This document shows positions 17,266 to 25,396 of a DNA stretch of 64,000 nt, one piece after another; the stretch's first letter is position 1; each line of letters opens with the position of its first letter. The translations under genes were made by a program, and so were the position numbers. The notes below the pieces were generated by a model. That model was not told where the DNA came from. It ran no database searches and was given only the letters and a program-made list of their open reading frames with translations. The stretch comes from Clostridiales bacterium (GTDB taxonomy: Bacteria > Bacillota > Clostridia > Christensenellales > Aristaeellaceae). The DNA lies in assembly GCA_004555155.1 (NCBI GenBank), contig SFJH01000023.1:1-64000 (forward strand), read 5' to 3'.

Positions 17266-17300
17266 TTAACTTACTTCGCAACTCGCTCCTGTGGTATAAT
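17266..17300 (+). promoter_or_regulatory. Promoter of the 79-residue gene
   Basis: TTAACTTAC (17266-17274), 20 nt, then TATAAT (17295-17300) preceded by TGG, an extended -10. A conventional -35 would be TTACTT at 18 bp. The ribosome binding site GAAAGGAG follows at 17307-17314. Confidence 0.75.
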
Positions 17301-17322
17301 TTCATTGAAAGGAGTGAATCCC

Positions 17323-17562
17323 ATGCGACGCATAAAATCCGCCTGTCTTCAGCAAACGCTGCACTTCAGTCTGAAGGACGCGCTCAGTCCCGAGGAAACC
17401 AGCCGCATCGTACGCGCCGAATTCGAGCAGTACAAGCTGGATCTGAATCGCAAGCGCGTTCAATACAGAATCGTCGAGGAGGTCTTCCAGCCCGACGGCT
17501 CTCTGATCGTGCGCGTCAAAAAGCAGTACAACGCCCACGACTGCGGCGATTACCTGAACTGA
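17323..17562 (+). CDS. Small conserved protein, paralogue of the 17065 gene
   Basis: 79 residues. It shares the N-terminal signature RIKSACLQQTL and the C-terminal GDYLN with its divergent neighbour, but carries about 13 extra residues in the middle (SPEETSRIVRAEFEQYK, helical). The centre reads RKRVQYRIVEEVFQPDGSLIVRVKKQYN, a likely three-stranded sheet. No known domain. GAAAGGAGTG is 8 nt before the ATG. Function unknown. Confidence 0.8.
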   Translation: MRRIKSACLQQTLHFSLKDALSPEETSRIVRAEFEQYKLDLNRKRVQYRIVEEVFQPDGSLIVRVKKQYNAHDCGDYLN

Positions 17563-17571
17563 TCTCCTTCC

Positions 17572-17632
17572 AAAGCACAGAACGAACGCCCGCGATCCTT
17601 GAACCATCGCGGGCGTTCGTTCTGTGCTTTTT
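17572..17632. terminator. Bidirectional terminator
   Basis: Perfect 24-bp inverted repeat (arms 17572-17595 and 17607-17630, 11-nt loop) with TTT/AAA ends on both sides. It lies between the convergent stops at 17562 and 17632 and can serve both. Confidence 0.9.
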
Positions 17633-18258
17633 CAGCGGAAGCGCTTTTTCTGAGGACGCTCCGGCGCCTCCAGATCGATGATATAGCTCGTCCAGGCGTT
17701 CACCACCGTGGTATTGCCATATTTCTGTTCGCGCCGGAACCGGAAGTCGTAGGATTTGTGGACGTGTCCATGAATGAAATAGGCGGGCTGGTATTTGTCA
17801 ATCAGCTCGCGAAAGGTCTCAAACCCTCGGTGCGCCAGATCCTCCGCGTCGCCGATGCCGCGCATCGGCGCGTGCGCCACCAGCACATCGAAGCCTTTGC
17901 TGCGGAACAGCTTGAACCGCAGCTTCCGGATGCGTCGGGCCATCTCCCGATCGGTGTACTGATGCGGGCCGGGCTTGTAGCGCATACTGCCGCCCAAACC
18001 GAGAACCCTCAGCCCGTTGAAGTTGTAAACGGCGTCCTCAATGCAGATGCAGCCCTCCGGCGGCTTCTTCTCATAGCGCACGTCGTGATTGCCGTGCACA
18101 TAGAGAATGGGCGCGTTGGTAAAGCAGGTGATGAAGGACAGGTATTCTGCGGGCAAATCGCCGCAGGAGATGACCAGCTCGATGTCTTCCAGAAGACTTC
18201 GATCCAGATGATCCCACAGGCGAACATCGGGTTCATCGGCCAGCAGCAGGATCTTCAT
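17632..18258 (-). CDS. Calcineurin-like metallophosphoesterase
   Basis: 208 residues. Metal and active-site motifs: ISCGDLPAEYL near 30-40, YVHGNHDVRY near 53-62, VLVAHAPMRGIGD near 124-136, and FIHGHVHKSY near 163-172. The usual first motif DxH is replaced by LADEPD, as in a subgroup of this family. This is cytosolic with no signal. Substrate unknown. It follows the BMP-like gene by 3 nt and is probably co-transcribed with it. Confidence 0.85.
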   Translation of the reverse strand: MKILLLADEPDVRLWDHLDRSLLEDIELVISCGDLPAEYLSFITCFTNAPILYVHGNHDVRYEKKPPEGCICIEDAVYNFNGLRVLGLGGSMRYKPGPHQYTDREMARRIRKLRFKLFRSKGFDVLVAHAPMRGIGDAEDLAHRGFETFRELIDKYQPAYFIHGHVHKSYDFRFRREQKYGNTTVVNAWTSYIIDLEAPERPQKKRFR

Positions 18259-18261
18259 GCG

Positions 18262-20244
18262 TCACTCTCCATCTGAAAACGGGTCGGTCCAGCAGATTTC
18301 GGAAGTATCCGGGGCCTTGATGCTGTGTATGCCCTGGATTTCAACAAAGGGCGCGGCCTCAGGCTTCATGTCCTCCAGCGCCGGGATCGTGCCCACAACG
18401 TTATCACACAGCCAATCCATCGAGATGATCTCCGCCGGCGTCATGGCCTTGCCCGAGGAGCAGCGCAGCGTTCCATCCTGAGAGACAATCGTCTCGGCGA
18501 AGGGGCGCAGCCGTCCCGAGCGCACCTGATCGCGCAGCAGATCGGCCAGGCGGCGGGTGCCGCTGTCCAGCTTATGGGAATAGAACACGTCGATGGCATT
18601 CGCATCCATTCCCCACCAGTAATTCAGCGCCTGCGCGCCGTTCTGGATTGCGTCGGTCCGCCAGACGCCGTTCTGGACGCGGCGCAGCAGATCCTCGTAA
18701 AGCCGTCCCCAGTTCCAGACCGGCATGGCCAGATTCTGGGTTCCGCCCGGCTTCTGCAGGTACAGGCCAAATTCCATGGATTGATGGGACGGCGCGCTGA
18801 TATCGCGGTTGGAAATCACGCGCACATCATGCGCGGCAAAAGCCTCCATGGGATCGACGTCCTTCACCGTGGACCACTCCAGATAGACCTTCACCCGGGG
18901 ATTGGTCATCTTCGCGCCCAGCGCGAAGGCATTGATGCTAGCCGGCGTTCCATAGACAGGATAATCCGCAATGTATCCGATGGCGTTGTTGTCGCACACC
19001 GCACCGGCGATGGCGCCGATGATGAACTTCGCTTCGTACATGCGCAGATAGTAGGATCGCACCGCATGATACGACGGCAGCAGCGAGCAATTCAGCACCT
19101 TCACGTCCGGATACTTGATCGCAGTTTTCATCGCGCCGTCCAGCAGCACCGGCGACGTGGTGAATACGATGTTGGTGCCCTGTTCGATCAGCTCCCCGAT
19201 GACCTCCTCGCACTTCTCCGGCGCGACGTTTGAAACCATCCGGGTCTCCACCTTATCGCCGAACACGGTTTCCACGCGATTCTTGCCCAGCTCGTGCCAG
19301 TAGGTCCATCCGGAGGTCTGGGGCGAGCGGTTATTGACAAAGGCGACCCGCATCTTCTGGGGCGCAGCATGGATGATCTGGCTGATCAGTCCGGGCTTCT
19401 GACCCTCCGTGTTCATCAGCAGAGAATAGGATTCCTCATGCGCCTTTGCCCTGAACTCGTTGCGCAGGCGGCTGAGCTTCTCGCGCAGCTCGGAGCTGAC
19501 CAGAAACAGATCCTTCTCATAGCCGTACACCTGCAGGAAAATCAGGAAGGCGTCGCCGGTGGTAATCTTCAGCAGATCGCCGCCCGCCAGGTTGTACGCA
19601 TTGGAGAAGCGCAGATATGCGGCCTGGAAGTCCACCAGCTCTTCGCTGCTCCAGGGTTCGCCGGGCGTCTTGCCCACCAGTTCGTACAGGCGGGCAAAGC
19701 TGCCCTCCTCGCTGAACCATATGTAATTGATCTTGGTATCCTTGTAAAAATCAAGGAATTCAAAATAAATGTTGTTTTCCTTCTCACCGGTGCGCTTGGG
19801 AATGATGCGGGTTACTTCGCCCTCGATCATCAGCGAACCCAGGCTCTTGAGCACGCTGACGCGCTTGTTGCCCTCGAGCACATAGAACTGATTCATGTAT
19901 TCCAGCGCCTTCACGGGCTGGCGGACGCCGTCCTGAACCACGCTGGAGTGCAGCGCAATCCACTTTCCGGCAAATTCAGAGCTCTCGTCCAGCAGCGGCA
20001 TGAAGTTGCAGGCAAAGGCATTCGTGCGCCCCTTCGTTCCGGTTCCCACCAGACGCTCGATCGGAATGGTTACCAGACCCAGATTGACGTGGGGCAGGCT
20101 GAGCTGATCAGGAACCAATTCCTCCAGCACGGGCAAATACGGGTTCTCTCCGCGCTGAAGTGCGGCATGATAGGCCTTCGCGCCCAGTTTTTTCGCGCGG
20201 GCATAGGCGTACTCATCAGCGCTTCCATAAGCTCCATAGGACAT
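18262..20244 (-). CDS. ParB-like domain fused to a BMP/Med-type substrate-binding domain
   Basis: 660 residues with two unrelated halves. Residues about 40-200 contain ParB/sulfiredoxin-like elements, including PVKALEYMNQFYVLEGNKRVSVLKSLG (the EGNKR catalytic or CTP-type motif). Residues about 300-620 are a periplasmic-binding-protein fold of the basic membrane protein type (MRVAFVNNRSPQTSGWTYWHELG, VFTTSPVLLDGAM, IGYIADYPVYGTPASINAFALGA). There is no signal peptide, so the binding domain is cytosolic and cannot feed an ABC importer directly. It may sense nucleosides or purines inside the cell. The start is set by GGAGG 7 nt upstream. Confidence 0.75.
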   Translation of the reverse strand: MSYGAYGSADEYAYARAKKLGAKAYHAALQRGENPYLPVLEELVPDQLSLPHVNLGLVTIPIERLVGTGTKGRTNAFACNFMPLLDESSEFAGKWIALHSSVVQDGVRQPVKALEYMNQFYVLEGNKRVSVLKSLGSLMIEGEVTRIIPKRTGEKENNIYFEFLDFYKDTKINYIWFSEEGSFARLYELVGKTPGEPWSSEELVDFQAAYLRFSNAYNLAGGDLLKITTGDAFLIFLQVYGYEKDLFLVSSELREKLSRLRNEFRAKAHEESYSLLMNTEGQKPGLISQIIHAAPQKMRVAFVNNRSPQTSGWTYWHELGKNRVETVFGDKVETRMVSNVAPEKCEEVIGELIEQGTNIVFTTSPVLLDGAMKTAIKYPDVKVLNCSLLPSYHAVRSYYLRMYEAKFIIGAIAGAVCDNNAIGYIADYPVYGTPASINAFALGAKMTNPRVKVYLEWSTVKDVDPMEAFAAHDVRVISNRDISAPSHQSMEFGLYLQKPGGTQNLAMPVWNWGRLYEDLLRRVQNGVWRTDAIQNGAQALNYWWGMDANAIDVFYSHKLDSGTRRLADLLRDQVRSGRLRPFAETIVSQDGTLRCSSGKAMTPAEIISMDWLCDNVVGTIPALEDMKPEAAPFVEIQGIHSIKAPDTSEICWTDPFSDGE

Positions 20245-20290
20245 ACAATCGCCTCCAATCATCGCCGGATCCTCGTCCGGGGTCGATACA

Positions 20291-20319
20291 ACAATAGTCG
20301 AGATTGCAAAGGCTGTCAA
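20291..20319 (-). promoter_or_regulatory. Promoter of the ParB-BMP gene
   Basis: Minus-strand consensus TTGACA (20314-20319), 17-bp spacer, TATTGT (20291-20296). Confidence 0.8.
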
Positions 20320-20426
20320 CCCAAATCATATTGGGTTTTGGTGAATTCAAGCCGAAGAATCCGCGTAGCGTCCGAATTGTGATGCGTTTTCGACATCCGT
20401 GTTACAAACCGTTTCATATCCACGTC

Positions 20427-20482
20427 TTTCCGACAGAAAGAGCGCCCCGGGATCTCTCCCGGAGCGCTCCTTCTGTCGGAAA
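20427..20482 (-). repeat. Long hairpin, copy A of a duplicated 38-nt core
   Basis: Arms 20427-20452 and 20457-20482 pair over 26 bp with two mismatched positions. The core from AAAGAGCGCCCC to GCTCCTTCT is identical to that at 20692-20728. It may act as a back-up terminator for readthrough from degV. Confidence 0.75.
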
Positions 20483-20637
20483 ACCTGTGCAGAACCGCCT
20501 GTAAAATCGGGCGCGGCGGCGTGTACGGCGCGCCCGTCTTTTTTCGCAAGCGTCAGCGGCGGAAAAAGAACACCTTCCGTCAGGAAATCGCCCGGAAAAT
20601 CGTGAGATTTTCAGATTTCCGCAGTTCTCCTCCTGCT

Positions 20638-20690
20638 CCATGAAAATCCTCAGATTTTCATGGAACGTGTCAAAAACCCTTTTTGACACG
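20638..20690 (-). other. Two adjacent perfect hairpins
   Basis: First hairpin arms 20638-20648/20653-20663 (11 bp). Second hairpin arms 20666-20676/20680-20690 (11 bp, GTGTCAAAAA). Together with the flanking large hairpins they form a stack of structured RNA after degV. Confidence 0.6.
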
Positions 20691-20691
20691 C

Positions 20692-20728
20692 AAAGAGCGC
20701 CCCGGGATCTCTCCCGGAGCGCTCCTTC
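20692..20728 (-). terminator. Terminator of degV, copy B of the duplicated core
   Basis: Minus-strand GC-rich stem (AAGGAGCGCTCCGGGA pairing with TCCCGGGGCGCTCTTT, short loop) directly after the degV stop, ending in CTTT. Same 38-nt core as copy A. Confidence 0.7.
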
Positions 20729-21595
20729 TCATTTCTCGTGGAAGCACACGCCCACCACGCGGGGGCCGGCATTGATGGCGATGGCCGCGCCGATCTGACT
20801 CCGTCCCGCCGGCGGATAGCCCAGCGCCTCGACCATTGCGGCCTCCATCGCGTCGCCATCCTCCGGGCAGGAGCCATAGATGACCATGTAGGGCGAGCCG
20901 GTCTGCATGTCCGCGAGCGCCTTTTTGGTCACCGTCGGGATAATCTTCTTTTCACCGCGCACCTTATCGTTGGTAACGATGGCGTGGTCATAGATGCGCA
21001 TGATGGGCTTGAGGCCCACCAGCTCGCCCACAAACGCCGCAGCGCTGGGAATCCGTCCGGACTTGCCCGCGTATTTCAGCGTATAGGGCACGAAATAGAT
21101 CACGGAATGCTGCAGCCAGTCGTTCATGAAGGCCAGGATCTCCTCCACGCTCCTGCCTTCCCGGGCCATCTTCGCGCCCTCGATCACCGCATAGCCGTAC
21201 GCGCAGGTATAGCTCGCGCCGTCCAGGTTATGAATCCGGAAGACCTTTTTGGCCTCGGGATGGAACTCATAGAACATCTGCTCCGCCAGACAGGCACTGT
21301 TGTACGTGCCGGAGCCCTCGGAATTGATGGTGGTGTTGATCACATCGGTATAGCCCTCGGAATAGGCCGCGTCAAAGATCTCGCCGTATTCGTATACGGT
21401 AATCTGGGAGGTGGTGGGGATCTCCGGCGCCGCCTCGAGCATCTCATAGAACTTCTGGTTGTCGAAGTCCACGCGGCTCAGATAGGTCTTATCGCCAAAG
21501 GACACGGGAAACGGAAGCACCTGAATACCCAGCGCCTGCTCGTCCTGAACAGTGATATCGCTGACGGAATCGGTGATGAATTTGATCTTTGCCAT
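20729..21595 (-). CDS. DegV family fatty-acid-binding protein (FakB-like)
   Basis: 288 residues. Characteristic N-terminus KIKFITDSVSDIT, then the conserved TTSQITVYEYGEIF and INTTINSEGSGTYNSA segments that line the fatty-acid pocket, and RIPSAAAFVGELVGLKPIM with a C-terminal GSCPEDGD domain. FakB proteins present a fatty acid to FakA kinase for phosphorylation. The window has no full FakA; only the tail-like gene at 4876. The start at 21595 has AAAGGAG 8 nt upstream. Confidence 0.9.
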   Translation of the reverse strand: MAKIKFITDSVSDITVQDEQALGIQVLPFPVSFGDKTYLSRVDFDNQKFYEMLEAAPEIPTTSQITVYEYGEIFDAAYSEGYTDVINTTINSEGSGTYNSACLAEQMFYEFHPEAKKVFRIHNLDGASYTCAYGYAVIEGAKMAREGRSVEEILAFMNDWLQHSVIYFVPYTLKYAGKSGRIPSAAAFVGELVGLKPIMRIYDHAIVTNDKVRGEKKIIPTVTKKALADMQTGSPYMVIYGSCPEDGDAMEAAMVEALGYPPAGRSQIGAAIAINAGPRVVGVCFHEK

Positions 21596-21640
21596 GTTGA
21601 TCTCCTTTGCAGGGAACGCATAAAACGAATCGTTGATTTT

Positions 21641-21669
21641 ATTATCCCTGAGTTTACAAATGAAGTCAA
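21641..21669 (-). promoter_or_regulatory. Promoter of degV
   Basis: Minus-strand TTGACT (21664-21669), 17-bp spacer, GATAAT (21641-21646). Confidence 0.75.
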
Positions 21670-21701
21670 CGTGGAAAAAGTTAATTTTTGAAACCAATCC
21701 C

Positions 21702-23459
21702 TCACTCGGCCGCTGCAGCAGTCAGGCTGTATTTGTGCAGATACTCCTGATAAAGCCGACGATAATCCGCGCTCGCCTCAGCCTCGAGGGTATAGCCATG
21801 CATGCCGAAGCGTCCCTGAGCGCACTCGATCAGCGTCGCCGCGATGTTGGAGCAATGGTCGGCCACGCGCTCGCAGTTGTTGGTCAGATCGGCGAGGATG
21901 AACCCCATCACGATCGTGCACACGCCGGACTGCAGACGTTCGATGTGCCTGCGCTTGAGCTCCTTGGTCAGATCGTCCACCACCTGCTCCAGCGGTTCCA
22001 CCCGCCGCGCGAGCGCCGCGTCGCCGGTCTCGAAGGCCCGGATCGCCAGCGTCAGCACCTCGTCGATGGCGTTGCCCAGAATGGCCACTTCCCTTCGGGC
22101 CTGCTCAGAGAAGCTGAGCTTCTTGTCGTGCAGCTCCCGGGCCACGTCCGAAAGGTTCAGCGCATGGTCGCCGATGCGCTCAAAATCGCCGATCATGTGC
22201 AGCAGCATGGAAGTCTCCCGGCTGTCCTGCTGCGTCATCTCATGCGCGGACAGCTTCACCAGATAGGCGCCCAGCAGATCCTCATACTGGTCGGTCTGAT
22301 CCTCCATTTCCCGGACCGCAGCGTCCCTAGCCGCGTCATAGTGGCTGATGAGCCGCATGGACTCGGACAGCGCCGCCTTGGCGGCATGCGCCATATCCAC
22401 CGAGGCGCGTCGGCTCTGCTCCACCGCCACCGCAGGCGTATTCAGCAGGCGCTCATCCAGCGTCACGACCGGCTCATCCTTCGCGCTCCCGCGCACCGTC
22501 ATGCAGGCGAGCCTCTCCAGCTGTCTGGAGAACGGCAGCAGCACGGCCGTCGCCAGAAGATTGAAGCAGGTGTGCACCACTGCGATTCCCAGTCCGTTGA
22601 CCGTATCATCTGCAAAAGGCAGCGGCACAAAAACCTGAACCAGCATGTACAGCGCCAGAAATACAGCCACGCCAATGACGTTGAAGTAAAGGTGAATAAA
22701 CGCCGCCCGCCTGGCGTTGCGGTTCGCGCCCACGGCCGAGATCAGCGCCGTCACGCAGGTGCCGATATTCTGGCCCATGATGATGGGAATCGCGCTGGCA
22801 TAGGTCACTGCGCCGGTGGCCGAGAGCGCCTGAAGAATGCCCACGGAGGCCGACGAGCTCTGAATCACCGCCGTCAGCAGCGCGCCGGTGAGCACGCCCA
22901 GCACCGGATTGGAGAACAGCGTAAACATCTGCGTGAATTCGGGAACCTTCGCCAGCGGCTTCACTGCGCCGGACATGGTGTCCATGCCGAACATCAGGAT
23001 GGCGAAGCCCAGCAGCGCCGCGCCGGTGACCTTCACCCGGTCCCGCTTGCTGAACAGATACAGCACAACGCCCACCAGCGCCAGCACCGGTGAAAATGAC
23101 GAAGGCTTCAGCAGCTGCACGAAGAAGCTGTCGCCCTCCAGTCCCGAAAGGCTCAGAATCCACGAGGTCACCGTGGTACCCACATTCGCGCCCATGATCA
23201 CCGAACAGGCCTGATGCAGCTTCATCAGCCCGGAATTGACAAACCCAACCACCATCACCGTTGTCGCCGAGGACGACTGAATCACCGCCGTGGTGACCAG
23301 TCCCAACAGAAATCCCATGGTCGGACGGGCCGTCAGCCGCTCCAGAATGGTCTGCAGCCGGTTGCCCGCCTGCCGCTCCAGGCTCTTGCCCATCAGATCC
23401 ATTCCGTAAAGGAACAGGGCCAGCCCGCCGAGCATTGTCAGTACGCCAAAAATATCCAT
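21702..23459 (-). CDS. Na/Pi cotransporter family protein with PhoU-like domain
   Basis: 585 residues. The membrane part (about 1-330) holds the two inverted NptA/PNaS repeats, each with the QSSSAT or QSSSAS signature (AVIQSSSATTVMVVGFVNSG near 60 and AVIQSSSASVGILQALS near 215). Residues about 345-565 form a PhoU-like helical bundle (ESMRLISHYDAARDAAVREMEDQTDQYEDLLGAYLVKLSAHEMTQQDSR-type helices, and a later MLHMIGDFERIGDHALNL motif). It likely brings phosphate in with sodium, with the bundle as a regulatory tail. It is divergent from rubrerythrin. Confidence 0.88.
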   Translation of the reverse strand: MDIFGVLTMLGGLALFLYGMDLMGKSLERQAGNRLQTILERLTARPTMGFLLGLVTTAVIQSSSATTVMVVGFVNSGLMKLHQACSVIMGANVGTTVTSWILSLSGLEGDSFFVQLLKPSSFSPVLALVGVVLYLFSKRDRVKVTGAALLGFAILMFGMDTMSGAVKPLAKVPEFTQMFTLFSNPVLGVLTGALLTAVIQSSSASVGILQALSATGAVTYASAIPIIMGQNIGTCVTALISAVGANRNARRAAFIHLYFNVIGVAVFLALYMLVQVFVPLPFADDTVNGLGIAVVHTCFNLLATAVLLPFSRQLERLACMTVRGSAKDEPVVTLDERLLNTPAVAVEQSRRASVDMAHAAKAALSESMRLISHYDAARDAAVREMEDQTDQYEDLLGAYLVKLSAHEMTQQDSRETSMLLHMIGDFERIGDHALNLSDVARELHDKKLSFSEQARREVAILGNAIDEVLTLAIRAFETGDAALARRVEPLEQVVDDLTKELKRRHIERLQSGVCTIVMGFILADLTNNCERVADHCSNIAATLIECAQGRFGMHGYTLEAEASADYRRLYQEYLHKYSLTAAAAE

Positions 23460-23522
23460 CTCTCTGCACTCCTCTGATTCTCTCTGTGCGCCTCCAGTGT
23501 ACAGTATGGATGTAAACGCATC

Positions 23523-23528
23523 ATTATA
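23523..23528 (-). promoter_or_regulatory. Candidate -10 box for the Na/Pi transporter gene
   Basis: A perfect minus-strand TATAAT 63 nt before the start codon. A weak TGTATA lies at 17 bp upstream (23546-23551), so the promoter assignment is tentative. Confidence 0.4.
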
Positions 23529-23659
23529 TGCTCATAAGATTTTGTTATACAGCAAGGAATTTGCGCGGCCAGCGGCGAAATAATGTTTTACTCGGAACAT
23601 AATGGGGTAAATATGGAAGGGAAAGAGAACATCTACCGAATTGAAAGGAGCGTTTTTCC

Positions 23660-24193
23660 ATGGAATTGAAGGGCAGCAAGACTGAAAAAAATCTGAAGAC
23701 GGCATTCTCCGGCGAGTCGGAGGCGCGCAACAAGTATACCTATTTCGCATCTGTGGCCAAGAAGGAAGGCTTCGAGCAGATCGCCGCGATCTTCCAGAAG
23801 ACCGCCGACAATGAGAAGGAACACGCCAAGATGTGGTTCAAGGCGCTGGGCGGCCTGGGCAAGACCGCCGATAACCTCCTGTCCGCAGCCGAGGGCGAGA
23901 ACTACGAGTGGACCGACATGTACGCCACCTTCGCCAAGGAAGCCGACGAAGAGGGCTTCACCGAGCTTGCCGAGAAATTCCGCATGGTGGCAGCCATTGA
24001 AAAGTCCCACGAGGAGCGCTATCGCGCGCTGCTGTCCAACGTGGAGATGCAGAAGGTCTTCGAAAAGGCCGAGATGACCATGTGGGAGTGCCGCAACTGC
24101 GGTCATCTGGTGATGGGCAAGAAGGCCCCCGAGGTCTGCCCCGTCTGCGCGCATCCCCAGAGCTATTTCGAGGTTCGCGCGGAAAACTATTGA
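23660..24193 (+). CDS. rbr: Rubrerythrin
   Basis: 177 residues. A ferritin-like diiron domain (1-138) has the glutamates and His in FSGESEARNKY, NEKEHAKMWF, EADEEGF and IEKSHEERY. The C-terminal rubredoxin domain has the four iron cysteines C144, C147, C160 and C163 (CRNCGHL...CPVCAHP). It reduces hydrogen peroxide in anaerobes using electrons from rubredoxin or NADH systems. GAAAGGAG at 23641 precedes the ATG. It is monocistronic, between the divergent phosphate transporter and a convergent gene. Confidence 0.95.
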   Translation: MELKGSKTEKNLKTAFSGESEARNKYTYFASVAKKEGFEQIAAIFQKTADNEKEHAKMWFKALGGLGKTADNLLSAAEGENYEWTDMYATFAKEADEEGFTELAEKFRMVAAIEKSHEERYRALLSNVEMQKVFEKAEMTMWECRNCGHLVMGKKAPEVCPVCAHPQSYFEVRAENY

Positions 24194-24211
24194 TCCTCCC
24201 CAGGCACGTTT

Positions 24212-24241
24212 AGGGCCCCGGCTGCATTGCGCCGGGGTCCT
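24212..24241 (+). terminator. Hairpin after rubrerythrin
   Basis: 11-bp stem with one G-U pair (arms 24212-24222 and 24231-24241). There is no T tract on either strand, so termination efficiency is uncertain. Confidence 0.5.
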
Positions 24242-24254
24242 GATCATTGAAAAC

Positions 24255-25322
24255 CTATTTGCCCGCGTACTTCTCCATCCAGCGCGCATCGCGCTCATTC
24301 TCCGCAGCGCAGAGATCGTCGGAGATTTCGAGGATCAAATCGCGCAGCTCGAGCGTCTCCTTCCACTTGTCCGAAATGGCGTCATAGCCCAAATATGCGC
24401 CCAGGATGTTGCCGGTCACGGCGCCAGTTGAATCGCTGTCGCCGCTGTGGTTGACGGAAACCGTCATGGCGCGGTCGAAATCGTCCGCATATTTCACCGC
24501 GCAGTAGATGGAGACATACAGCGCCTCGTCGCCAACCCAGCCTTCGCCCAGCAGGTTCAGGCACTGCAGATCGGTGCGCATCCGGTCGTCAGCCAGCTCC
24601 AGCGCGCGCTCCATGGGCTTCGTCAGCTTCTCTGTCCAGGGATCGTCCGCGTAGATGCGGTGCAGTGCGGCGATGCATTCCTCCACCGCCTGTCTCGGCG
24701 ACGCGCCGTTCAGCTCGCGGTAGACGATGTCCACCAGCGCCGCGGAGCTCATCCAGCCCAGCGGATGGCCGTGGGTGATGGCGGCAGCCTCCGCGCCCAG
24801 GCGCACGATGCGCTCCTCGTCCCAGCCCTTCACAAAGCCGTAAATCGCCACAGGCGCGACGCGCATGATGCCGCCGCAGCCCTTGCTGTTGTTGATCGGC
24901 TCGTCCACGGAGCCCATCTCCCCGCTCTCCAGCGCGTTCAGGCAGGTGTTGCCCGGCGCCCGCAGTGCGTTCAGTTCGGGAATCTCATTGAGCCAGCAGA
25001 GCTTTTCCGCCTTCACCCTTCTACCCTGCGTGCGCATCCAGTCCAGATAGGCCGCATAAATCCAGCCCTCGACCGGGCGCTTTCCGCGCGCCTCGCTGAG
25101 CAGCAGGCCGTTGGCGGTGAACAGCACCATCTGCGTGTCGTCGGAAATGATGGCCGTGCCGGTTTTGGGATCGCACTCCAGCGCCTGAATGCCGCTCTCC
25201 CCATATCTCCTGTGAATGGCGCTGACGCTGATAAACTCCACCGGATAGCCCAGCGCATCGCCGATTGCGCCGCCGATCAGGCAACCGCGGGCGCGGTCGC
25301 GAAGATGGATTCTCTCTTCCAT
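24255..25322 (-). CDS. ADP-ribosylglycohydrolase family protein
   Basis: 355 residues with the dinuclear magnesium site of the DraG/ARH family: GAIGDALGYPVE (18-29), SDDTQM (60-65) and NHSGDSDSTGAVTGNILGAYLG near 300. The family removes ADP-ribose from proteins or DNA or cleaves related bonds. In gut Clostridia many members sit in metabolic loci with unknown targets. The start at 25322 has AAAGGAG 8 nt upstream. It follows the LarA gene by 74 nt on the same strand and may be the last gene of that unit. Confidence 0.88.
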   Translation of the reverse strand: MEERIHLRDRARGCLIGGAIGDALGYPVEFISVSAIHRRYGESGIQALECDPKTGTAIISDDTQMVLFTANGLLLSEARGKRPVEGWIYAAYLDWMRTQGRRVKAEKLCWLNEIPELNALRAPGNTCLNALESGEMGSVDEPINNSKGCGGIMRVAPVAIYGFVKGWDEERIVRLGAEAAAITHGHPLGWMSSAALVDIVYRELNGASPRQAVEECIAALHRIYADDPWTEKLTKPMERALELADDRMRTDLQCLNLLGEGWVGDEALYVSIYCAVKYADDFDRAMTVSVNHSGDSDSTGAVTGNILGAYLGYDAISDKWKETLELRDLILEISDDLCAAENERDARWMEKYAGK

Positions 25323-25396
25323 GCAATTTGCTCCTTTCAGGCAGTGCAGAAGGCCCTCTTTCGAAGCGCCTCCTGCCCCCTGATTCATCTGTAAAC

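Larger units (their letters stand above)
20245..20728. other. Non-coding stretch with one promoter and several hairpins
   Basis: No gene is supported here. It holds the promoter of the ParB-BMP gene (20291-20319), a 26-bp hairpin at 20427-20482, two smaller perfect hairpins (20638-20663 and 20666-20690) and the degV terminator hairpin at 20692-20728. The two large hairpins share an identical 38-nt core. Confidence 0.7.
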
